Translations under genes and position numbers: made by a program
The notes under the pieces: generated by a model
Told to the model about the DNA's origin: nothing
Databases searched by the model: none
The model's input: the letters and a program-made list of their open reading frames with translations, nothing else
Shown: piece after piece, positions 1-6,467 of the stretch
How the letters are laid out: each line of letters opens with the position of its first letter
Position numbering within the stretch: position 1 is the stretch's first letter
DNA from: Candidatus Bathyarchaeota archaeon
Lineage (GTDB): Archaea > Asgardarchaeota > Lokiarchaeia > Sigyniarchaeales > Sigyniarchaeaceae
Length of the DNA stretch: 18,170 bases
NCBI GenBank assembly: GCA_014729935.1
Contig: WJJB01000405.1
Span: forward strand, 1-18,170
Direction: 5' to 3'

Positions 1-554
1 ATTTTTCATACAAGCTCGTTCCCGAGACAGATGATTTTGGAAATATCGCTGTTTTCCTGAAGAAAAAGAACCGTTTTCACAAGATAGAAGCAACGGACAG
101 GGGTGTGGAACTCACCACGTGGCTACATCCAGATATAGCGGATAAGATTGATGAAATCAACGAGAATCTCATTACACGCACGCAGGATTTTCTCAAGAAA
201 ATTGAAGGATGCAAGGACAAGAAGGACCAGATCCTGAGAATCGTCATGATCGAGGAGTTGATCGATGATGCCATTAATAATGCCATGAATCAAGAGAATG
301 CCGACACTGTGTATTTTTCCATCGGTAAGGTTCGGGAGTTCGCGGCAAATATTCCGATACTCATGGCTGCCTCAGGCTTCAACCTCATCCAGCTTACCAT
401 GAACAAGTGGATGTCCGCGGCTCAGAAAATCCGTTCATCGAACCCCGAAGCTCCCTTCCCCGGGGATAAGGTAAAACCTTTACTCTCAGATGCGCTCAAG
501 TGGAAGAAATTCATCATGGAATTCCTGGAAAGTGATTGGGAAAAGCAAGGTTAG
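1..554 (+). CDS. Partial unidentified protein (C-terminal part)
   Basis: The reading frame is open from base 3 to the TAG at 552-554, so this is the 3' end of a gene that starts before the window; about 183 residues are visible. A GTG at 105 is an in-frame internal codon and not a convincing start, because the frame upstream is open and reads like protein. The visible part begins with a short strand-rich stretch (FSYKLVPETDDFGNIAVFL) and then becomes strongly helical and charged, with no membrane segment, no cysteine cluster and no recognisable catalytic motif. I do not recognise the family. It ends 6 nt before the stop of the next, convergent gene. Confidence 0.75.
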   Translation, partial: FSYKLVPETDDFGNIAVFLKKKNRFHKIEATDRGVELTTWLHPDIADKIDEINENLITRTQDFLKKIEGCKDKKDQILRIVMIEELIDDAINNAMNQENADTVYFSIGKVREFAANIPILMAASGFNLIQLTMNKWMSAAQKIRSSNPEAPFPGDKVKPLLSDALKWKKFIMEFLESDWEKQG

Positions 555-560
555 ACACGT

Positions 561-860
561 TTAATACCTCAATCCCTTGCCACCTGATGTTCTTGCATCG
601 AACCGAAGTCGCTTGATCTTATCATCCTTCTTCTTTCGCTTCTTGAGGAGCTTGTAATGCTCAGCGCAAGGCTTGATGCGTCTATCTCGGCTGGATTCTA
701 GCTCTAGCCCTGCATCAAGCAGGTATTCCTCGTTCTGCTGCCTGGATAATGATCGCACTGCGGGTTTATCGCATCCCTTGATGTTGCATTTCTTGGATTT
801 GGATGGTTTCCCGGAGGAACGGGTAGGGTCTTTTCGAACGTATTTTCGTCGTGGGGGCAC
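561..860 (-). CDS. Small basic zinc-finger-like protein, unidentified
   Basis: This encodes 99 residues and is very rich in Lys and Arg. C25 and C30 (CNIKGC) and C65 and H68 (CAEH) form a plausible C-x4-C...C-x2-H zinc site around a short helix. Both the N-terminal 24 and the C-terminal 30 residues are basic, which suggests binding to RNA, DNA or the ribosome; that role is inference. The start is GTG at 860. It directly follows an in-frame stop, there is no ATG in the frame, and AGGTGA at 866-871 on the minus strand lies 5 nt upstream, a good ribosome binding site. A TATA-like element and a dyad lie just upstream (see 877-917). The family was not named. Confidence 0.75.
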   Translation of the reverse strand: MPPRRKYVRKDPTRSSGKPSKSKKCNIKGCDKPAVRSLSRQQNEEYLLDAGLELESSRDRRIKPCAEHYKLLKKRKKKDDKIKRLRFDARTSGGKGLRY

Positions 861-876
861 TTAAGTCACCTGAATC

Positions 877-917
877 TACTCGTACTACAAGCGAGTAAAC
901 TCGCGGGATCTTAAAAA
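877..917 (-). promoter_or_regulatory. Promoter with overlapping dyads upstream of the small zinc protein
   Basis: On the minus strand a TATA-like TTTTTAA lies at 917-911. Between it and the expected start site near 887 is GCGAGT-AA-ACTCGC (891-904), overlapped by a second inverted repeat TACTCG-N9-CGAGTA (877-882 and 892-897). A repressor bound here would block polymerase loading or start. The dyads are seen directly; the promoter and operator roles are inference. Confidence 0.4.
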
Positions 918-1129
918 GCTTGGGAAACTTGAATGGATTTGTGCGGGTGGCATTCAAGGCTAACTATCTGGCATGTTTCGTTGGGGAAACAGATTTCCGG
1001 ACTATTTCAAGTGAGAAGACGAGGAAAGAAAGTTAATAAAAAACGATGAAAGGCAAGAAAGGTTAATTGGATTAAATATCCTACGATATCAGCGATCCCA
1101 TTCAACATTTTTTTACCATGGCAGTTCTC

Positions 1130-3460
1130 TCAAGCTGGTGCCTTGCGGGAGGCAACAGATTTACGCTTTTTCCACCATAACAAGAATACAAGCATGAGCA
1201 CAATGCCTATTGGGATGGTAATGCTGAGGATATTGTATACCAGGGACCCGGGAAAGCTTTTGTTGTTTAATGGATCGGTACCCTTCTCTATTTCCACGTC
1301 ATCATCGAACCTATCGAAATCGGTATCTTCCTCGGTTGGATTGGTTCCATGCACGTTCACCTCGGTGCCATCATCGATGCCGTCTTCATCCGAATGATTA
1401 TTCAGAGGATTGCTCCCGTGAATGTTGATTTCATTAAAATCAGTAAGCCCATCATTATCTGAATCGTCATCGAGAGGGTTGGTTCCATGATCGTTGACCT
1501 CGGCACCATCCTGCAATCCATCATCATCAGAATCGGGATTGGAGGCATTGATGCCATTATCCACCTCGTACCGGTTGGTCAAGCCATCATTATCGACGTC
1601 TCTAGAACCATCGGTCACGAGTGGATAGAGATCTTCATCGATTGTTGTCCCGTTTATGGAATATGGCAAGAGCCACACGAAGCCATCACTTGATGCAGTT
1701 GGATTCTGCACCAAGTAATCACTGTAGTGATTGCCAATTCCTCCCTCGTACCAGCGCGTTCCCGTGGCATCGCTGGTTGATTCAGCTTGGAATGCTTGAT
1801 TATCCTTGAAGGTGTTGGCCCAAACGAACGTGTCATTGCTTCCTCCAGCAAGATTGATGCCCGATCCCGTGTTGTTATTACAATAGTTGTGGGTAATCGT
1901 GGCATTCACCGACTGGGAGATGTAGATCCCATCACCCGCATTTCGAGAACAATTATTCTCATCAACCGTTGTATTGTTTGTTGCAGGGAGATGAATGCCA
2001 TCATCGCCATTTTCGAGGCACGTATTATCATCAAGGGAAACATTAGTGGAATCCATCACCATGATGCCGTGGATGTCATTCCAAGAGCAATCGTTGCCAT
2101 CAACCAGTGTGAAGTTAGCATGCTCATCCAAGGTGATGCCATCGAGCGTATTGTTCTGGCAATCATTTCCCGAGATGATGTTATGATGACTGGAGCCATT
2201 CACGAGAATGCCATGCCCTTGATTCTTGATGCAAACATTCCCAGAAAGATGGGTATGGTTGCTTCCCACGACCAAGTGAATGCCGTGATCATCATTATTG
2301 GAGCAATTACAGCCCGTAATGGATGCATTGCTGCTGGTTTCATTCAAGCAAATGCCATGACCAAGGTTTTCCTTGCAATCCGTGTTAGAGATCGAGATGA
2401 GATGGGAGGAACGCATGTAAATGCCATCTCCATCATTCGTGGAACACGTGCTGTCGTCAATAGCCGTATTCGTGGAATACGAAAGATAAATGCCGTGCCG
2501 TTGGTTTCCTGAACACGTGCTGCCCTCGATGGTATTGTTTTCCGAGGAGATGGTGCTAATACCGTCATCCAAGTTCAAGGAACAATCATTTCCATCAAGC
2601 TCGTTCCCGTGGGAGGTGCTCAACTCTATTCCATCAGCAGTGTTGTTCATGCAATCGTTTCCCGTGATCTCGTTATTCACGGAGAAGAACGACAGCCTGA
2701 TACCATGCTCGTTAAACGAGCAATTATTGGAAGATATGCTTGTGCCATCAGATCCATGCAATGATATACCATGCTCATCATTCACTGAACAGTTATTTCT
2801 GGAGATAGTTCCGTTATCTGACGAGAATGAAAAAATTCCATCGTTTCCATTCCCAAGACAATCATTTTCAATAATCATGTTACCCGGAGACGAGTTAAGC
2901 TTTATTCCTTGGTCTGTGTTATTGGAGCAATTATTTCCGGTAATGGCAACGTTCAATGATGATAACAGGTCGATTCCCACGCCATTGAACGTGCAGTTAT
3001 TGCCAATTACTGTTATCAGGGCGCCATACCTGATGGATATGCCACCAAGTTGCCCCGTGATGTTATTCATGGATACATTCACGTTCGAGCAATTTTCCAA
3101 CCACAAGCCATGATAACTTCCACTACTTGAATTGATGGTGCAATTACGGATCACCAGATGGCTGCTGGTGTTGGTGATGTTGATTCCAATGTTCGATGTA
3201 GCATCTATCTCGAAACTCTCGATGATGTATGGATCGCTTGGCGTTCCAGTTCCCACCGTGCAAAACGCGTCCAATTCAGTATCATTACCAATTGCAATCG
3301 GGGGATGGATCACCGACAACCCGGGTTGGTGGATTCCTGGAAGGGTAACATCGCGCGTTCCCCTGATACCTTGGAAGCCAATGAACAACCCGATGATCGC
3401 TGCTTGGAGCATCGTGATGCTCAAGAGCATCGTCCGAAGGCCTTCACGTTTCTCGTTCAT
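1130..3460 (-). CDS. Secreted NosD-like parallel beta-helix protein with TSP3-like repeats and C-terminal anchor
   Basis: The 776-residue protein starts at ATG 3460, with GGTGA at 3470-3474 upstream. Residues 1-35 are a hydrophobic export signal. Residues about 85-590 are some 19 coils of 22-24 residues (pattern GNxC-xxN-xDGIxL), typical of PbH1/NosD right-handed beta-helices. A GNHYSDY...PYSI...DLYPL segment follows, the usual end of archaeal NosD-type domains. Residues 619-738 hold about five DxDxDGLxDxxE repeats of the thrombospondin type 3 kind, likely binding calcium. Residues about 744-764 form one membrane helix followed by a Lys/Arg stop-transfer tail. Many N-x-S/T sequons are present. 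This is most likely a cell-surface adhesin or carbohydrate-interacting protein; no catalytic site was identified. At least 17 successive coils carry a cysteine at the same place. Confidence 0.85.
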   Translation of the reverse strand: MNEKREGLRTMLLSITMLQAAIIGLFIGFQGIRGTRDVTLPGIHQPGLSVIHPPIAIGNDTELDAFCTVGTGTPSDPYIIESFEIDATSNIGINITNTSSHLVIRNCTINSSSGSYHGLWLENCSNVNVSMNNITGQLGGISIRYGALITVIGNNCTFNGVGIDLLSSLNVAITGNNCSNNTDQGIKLNSSPGNMIIENDCLGNGNDGIFSFSSDNGTISRNNCSVNDEHGISLHGSDGTSISSNNCSFNEHGIRLSFFSVNNEITGNDCMNNTADGIELSTSHGNELDGNDCSLNLDDGISTISSENNTIEGSTCSGNQRHGIYLSYSTNTAIDDSTCSTNDGDGIYMRSSHLISISNTDCKENLGHGICLNETSSNASITGCNCSNNDDHGIHLVVGSNHTHLSGNVCIKNQGHGILVNGSSHHNIISGNDCQNNTLDGITLDEHANFTLVDGNDCSWNDIHGIMVMDSTNVSLDDNTCLENGDDGIHLPATNNTTVDENNCSRNAGDGIYISQSVNATITHNYCNNNTGSGINLAGGSNDTFVWANTFKDNQAFQAESTSDATGTRWYEGGIGNHYSDYLVQNPTASSDGFVWLLPYSINGTTIDEDLYPLVTDGSRDVDNDGLTNRYEVDNGINASNPDSDDDGLQDGAEVNDHGTNPLDDDSDNDGLTDFNEINIHGSNPLNNHSDEDGIDDGTEVNVHGTNPTEEDTDFDRFDDDVEIEKGTDPLNNKSFPGSLVYNILSITIPIGIVLMLVFLLWWKKRKSVASRKAPA

Positions 3461-3523
3461 GTAATCTCTTCACCTTTGTTCATCTTGGACCATTTCTTCA
3501 AGTTGTGCTAGTATCTCGTTCAT

Positions 3524-3548
3524 TAACCAAAAAAGGTTACGATATATA
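3524..3548 (-). promoter_or_regulatory. Likely promoter of the beta-helix gene
   Basis: On the minus strand a strong TATA-like TATATATC lies at 3548-3541. It is followed by an inverted repeat TAACC-N6-GGTTA at 3539-3524 whose spacer is all T on that strand. The expected start site is near 3518, giving a leader of about 55 nt to ATG 3460. The operator function is inference; 5-bp arms are weak evidence. Confidence 0.4.
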
Positions 3549-3616
3549 GTTAGTATATTAGATAGATGCCCTTTGTAAGGAGAAAGTTGAGGGAATCGAG
3601 AAATTTTCCCCATCAC

Positions 3617-3835
3617 CTACACGTATTGCGAAAGGATTACCACGGCACTCACGATACCGAGGATCAACCCAACGAATCCAAAAACTTTTCCCACCTCATC
3701 TCCTTGGAGTGCCATGGCTCCCAATACAATGGCAATCAAGGCGATGATTGCGTAAAAATCAAAAACTGCAATGGAAATGATCCCAAGAATGACGGATAAA
3801 ATGCCAAATAAGATGCGATCTGAATCAGAAGTCAT
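3617..3835 (-). CDS. Small three-helix membrane protein (DUF4190-like)
   Basis: This is a 72-residue protein with hydrophobic segments at about 8-24, 28-43 and 50-70 and almost no soluble part. The short Gly-rich helices with a polar linker (QGDEVGK) resemble the small DUF4190-type membrane proteins; the assignment is by pattern only and no function can be given. The start is ATG 3835 with only a weak purine stretch (AGTGA) upstream, so the leader is probably short. A TATA-like element and a near-perfect 18-bp dyad sit immediately upstream (3855-3876), suggesting dedicated regulation. It lies between two other minus-strand genes, with more than 130 nt on each side, so it is probably transcribed alone. 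Confidence 0.7.
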   Translation of the reverse strand: MTSDSDRILFGILSVILGIISIAVFDFYAIIALIAIVLGAMALQGDEVGKVFGFVGLILGIVSAVVILSQYV

Positions 3836-3854
3836 GAGTGTTCACTTTTGCTTA

Positions 3855-3876
3855 ATTATCATGCACGATAATAAAG
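3855..3876 (-). promoter_or_regulatory. TATA element overlapped by an 18-bp operator-like dyad
   Basis: ATTATCATGCACGATAAT (3855-3872) is an inverted repeat matching at 16 of 18 positions, with only 3861/3866 unpaired. On the minus strand it overlaps the 3' half of a TATA-like CTTTATTATC (3876-3867) and reaches toward a start site expected near 3845, ten bases before the ATG of the small membrane protein gene. A bound regulator would compete with TBP/TFB. The sequence is seen; regulation is inferred. Confidence 0.45.
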
Positions 3877-3972
3877 TTTTTTCTTGTGGATCATTTCTTG
3901 GGTTCCAAGACAAGCTTTGACATCAATTATGATCTTGGATGCTATCCATCCAGCAGGCTGGTAGATATCGAG

Positions 3973-5205
3973 TTATATTTTCAGTACATACTTTGGAACC
4001 AGTTTCGCTACAGGTTCGCCCAGTTCGAGCTTGGTGGTCTTGCGGATAACTTCTTTGCCCCGATACGTGAATTCAAGTGCCGATACATCTTCCACGATTT
4101 TCATGCCCGTGTCATTTTCCAACTCGCACACGAAAAACCGCCGATCATTCACCGTGAACACCCGCATGACCTGCGAGATATCCTCGAACTTGTAGCCGCC
4201 CCCATGAGGGATAATGTTTGCACGTTTCAATTCATCTAGTAACTCTAGTCGTTCCGCCCGTTTGAAGAATCCCAGTATTTCAATAATCTCGGGATCGAGA
4301 TTATTCCTTCCCTTGAACAGGTAGGCAGGTAAATCCCCTCGTAATGCAATGGGAAAGCATCCAGTGCTTATTCCCGGGTCTTCGGTATTTTGTGAACCTA
4401 GCAAGAGCGTATTGTAGTCGATCAATCCTTGGTGCGTTGCATTGGATATTTCAATGAAATCCCCAAACAGGCGACGAGCGACCAGCAACCGTTTCTTCTT
4501 GCTGAACTTATCAGCATACCGGCAGAAATCTATGTACTCCCTTGCATCTGTGCCGTCTAGGTAATGGAGCGGGCCGAAGGGGGTTTTCACGATGTGGCAC
4601 GCGTCTCTCAAGAATTTCGACTTGTCGATGTACAACCCCGGTCCCTTCTTGTTGGCATCCCTGAGTTCCGGACAACTACCATGGATGAAGAAAACGAACT
4701 TGGAAAGCCAATCCGGCGGTTCAATGCCAAAATGGGGAGTTACCTCGAATAAATCGATGAAATGATTGCTCTTGTGGAAATCTGATTCGATGATGAACCC
4801 ATCGATGGTGAGCTCTTCATTCACGTAGTTCGTGATCTTGGAAATGAGATTTTCGGGTGCGGGAAGTGTATCAAGTCCCCCTGCCAATATACCGCAATAA
4901 TTTGGTTTCACATCCAAGATCACGAGCTTCTCATCACCGGGCCCCCACTTGAGCTTCCCTCCATACCCGAATCCACTGTTCCATCTTGCAGCATTCCTGC
5001 TGATGGTCTCATCTGGCGTGCTGATGAAAAACCCGTTAGGGTTCATGCCCAGGGATTCCTGCAAGTAATGAATTTTGGCAATGCCATACTTCATGTTCAT
5101 CTTGCAAAGGCTCGATGTTCCATCTGATGTACCCATGGAAAAGTAATGCTCTTGCGCCCGATCGAGCAAGGCTGATTTTCCAGGTACCTGTGACTGATCT
5201 TGCAT
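3973..5205 (-). CDS. Divergent RtcB-family protein, probable loss of the GMP-accepting histidine
   Basis: From ATG 5205 the protein has 410 residues. RtcB joins RNA 2',3'-cyclic phosphate or 3'-phosphate ends to 5'-OH ends using Mn and GTP. Block by block it follows RtcB: D98 and C104 (LDVKPNYCG, compare VDIGCG), NHFIDLFEV with H148 (compare GNHFIE), IHGSC with H175 (compare HSGSR), then LDGTDAREYIDFCRYADKF (compare the EGTEYFDDYL helix). H258 (SNATHQG) follows, then FPIALRGDLPAYLFKG (compare IIPGSMG...VRG), GGYKFEDISQVM (compare AYKDIDAV) and a C-terminus PVAKLVPKYVLKI (compare VARLVPLGVVKG). The canonical HGAGR block, with the guanylylated His, and the HRKGA block are not found, and about 55 extra residues precede the C-terminal strand. 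In-frame ATGs at 5241 and 5349 are alternative starts, but the N-terminal 48 residues they add look non-coding. The RtcB relation is inferred from motif order. Confidence 0.65.
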   Translation of the reverse strand: MQDQSQVPGKSALLDRAQEHYFSMGTSDGTSSLCKMNMKYGIAKIHYLQESLGMNPNGFFISTPDETISRNAARWNSGFGYGGKLKWGPGDEKLVILDVKPNYCGILAGGLDTLPAPENLISKITNYVNEELTIDGFIIESDFHKSNHFIDLFEVTPHFGIEPPDWLSKFVFFIHGSCPELRDANKKGPGLYIDKSKFLRDACHIVKTPFGPLHYLDGTDAREYIDFCRYADKFSKKKRLLVARRLFGDFIEISNATHQGLIDYNTLLLGSQNTEDPGISTGCFPIALRGDLPAYLFKGRNNLDPEIIEILGFFKRAERLELLDELKRANIIPHGGGYKFEDISQVMRVFTVNDRRFFVCELENDTGMKIVEDVSALEFTYRGKEVIRKTTKLELGEPVAKLVPKYVLKI

Positions 5206-5516
5206 GTGTGGTTCCCTGCGATCAATGCTTGGCGAATTCATCTTTGTCGTGGTCCTGCCGGGAGCGTTAACTTCCTTGGCAATGGGGGTTCTTGGAGCCG
5301 GGTTCACCCATATAATCTCCACGAATGCATCCGTATATCGCCATACCATCCTTTTAAAGATATTGGCTCTTCATTAGTGATTCTCATGGTGATAGTCAAA
5401 TCATCTACCCATGTAATTTGGAATGAGGAAGGTGAGTCCCCCGAGTTTCCCTGAAAGATTATATGCAGCGATTAGATATATGAACTGAATGTATCCCGAG
5501 TGAAGGGGACGCAACC

Positions 5517-6056
5517 ATGCATGAAGAGGACCACCCGCGCATAATCGAGAGCAACGGGAAGCGCCCTAAGATATCACCTACAGCATACGTGGCACCCACG
5601 GCGACCGTGATTGGGAACGTGACCATCGGTGATTATAGTTCCATCTGGGGCAACACGGTGATACGCGGTGATGATTCGAGAATTACCATTGGTATGCGGA
5701 CAAACATTCAAGAAGGAACCATCGTCCACACGCCATATAACTTCAAGGTGACCATCGGGAATGACGTAACCATCGCTCACGGGTGCATCATTCACGGGTG
5801 TGAATTGGAAAACTTGACCTGCGTGTCCATCGGGGGTGCTGTCTTCGATGGCGCTTCTATTGGTACTGGTGCCATCGTGGATTCCAAGGCGTTCGTTACA
5901 GAGGGCACGCGCATCCCGCCCCGCACGTTGGTCCACGGTAATCCCGGGCGGCCGGTGCGGGTGCTCACGGACTTGGAACAACGCCATATCCAGCTGTGGG
6001 CAGATTGGTACGTTGAAAAGGTCAAGGCAATCTTGAGTGGCAAGGAACGGGCGTGA
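5517..6056 (+). CDS. Gamma-class carbonic anhydrase-like hexapeptide-repeat protein
   Basis: This 179-residue protein consists mostly of left-handed beta-helix hexapeptide repeats (VAPTATVIGNVTIGDYSSIWG onward), ending with an alpha helix at about 152-174, the usual size and layout of the CamH/YrdA group. The three zinc ligands are present as H71, H88 and H93, as are R50, D52, N63 and Q65, which match the conserved active-site shell of Cam. The long acidic loop of the Methanosarcina enzyme is missing, as in CamH-type proteins. The expected activity is reversible CO2 hydration in the cytoplasm as a trimer; some family members show little activity, so this is a family-based call. A purine-rich GAAGGGGA at about 5501-5507 precedes ATG 5517. 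TATA-like TTATAT and GATATATG lie at about 5458-5480. tRNA-Sec follows 91 nt downstream. Confidence 0.88.
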   Translation: MHEEDHPRIIESNGKRPKISPTAYVAPTATVIGNVTIGDYSSIWGNTVIRGDDSRITIGMRTNIQEGTIVHTPYNFKVTIGNDVTIAHGCIIHGCELENLTCVSIGGAVFDGASIGTGAIVDSKAFVTEGTRIPPRTLVHGNPGRPVRVLTDLEQRHIQLWADWYVEKVKAILSGKERA

Positions 6057-6147
6057 ATCGACATGATGGATGGCGAAATCTGGACGGATGGCTGGCAAAG
6101 AGAAGGTTAATCAACGGCGGCGCGTTATCAGTCCATGCGCCATTCAT

Positions 6148-6240
6148 GGTCCCGTGACGCGTGCGTGGTCGCAAGCCAGGGGCTTCAAACCCCTGTAACT
6201 CGACGAGGGTTAGCGGTTCGATTCCGCCATGGGACCGCCA
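6148..6240 (+). tRNA. selC: tRNA-Sec (UCA anticodon), archaeal/eukaryal 9/4 type
   Basis: The fold was read by hand. The acceptor has 9 bp (6148-6156 with 6228-6236, one G-T pair), followed by a two-base linker. The D arm has a 7-bp stem and a TGGT loop (6159-6165, 6166-6169, 6170-6176) with one G-A mismatch. The anticodon arm is 6177-6195 with loop CTTCAAA, giving anticodon UCA at 6185-6187. The variable arm is 6196-6212 (6 bp, 5-nt loop). The T arm has only 4 bp, GCGG/CCGC, around TTCGATT (6213-6227). The discriminator is G6237 and CCA is encoded at 6238-6240. The 9-bp acceptor with a 4-bp T stem, the long D stem, G73 and UCA together are diagnostic of Sec tRNA and would not fit Ser or Leu tRNA. 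It implies that UGA is decoded as selenocysteine somewhere in this genome. Confidence 0.93.
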
Positions 6241-6395
6241 ATCTTGAAGGAAGCAATTGGTTTGATGGGTTCAACATGTCATTCACGCTTCTTCATGCTC
6301 GGCTTAGCAAGCTCGTTGATAATGAAATGAGATGGTATCGGGTTTTCCAAGTTGATGCGAATTCCAAGTCTACCATCTATTCGTAATAATGGGAG

Positions 6396-6427
6396 AAAGC
6401 CCGCCACCTTCGTTGAGGTGAAGGTGA
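6396..6427 (+). repeat. Hairpin resembling a decayed IS200/IS605 end (tentative)
   Basis: GAAAGCCCGCCACCTTC followed by CACCTTC-N8-GAAGGTG (arms 6405-6411 and 6420-6426) makes a 7-bp stem. The leading GAAA-N-CCCGCCAC matches the start of the hairpin at 10891-10915. It lies between tRNA-Sec and the end of the minus-strand membrane protein gene, 41 nt past that gene's stop. It could equally be a 3'-UTR hairpin of that gene. Confidence 0.25.
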
Positions 6428-6467
6428 TTTCCAGTTCTCGGTTCAAGATTATCCTTGGCACCACATT

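Noticed and set aside
1108..1114. T7 run on the plus strand as a terminator.
   Set aside because: No plus-strand gene ends nearby, and for the minus-strand beta-helix gene it would be an A run. A TTTTTT tract on the minus strand at 1043-1038 is a better but still weak candidate for that gene.
1787..2512. 241-codon plus-strand open frame opposite the beta-helix gene.
   Set aside because: It is an antisense shadow created by the repetitive, codon-biased coils on the minus strand; it has no promoter or ribosome binding site and the beta-helix frame is clearly the coding one. The same applies to 2490-3113.
5574..6098. 174-codon minus-strand frame opposite the carbonic anhydrase gene.
   Set aside because: It is antisense to a confidently assigned gene with intact zinc ligands; its product is His/Pro/Asp-rich with no domain.
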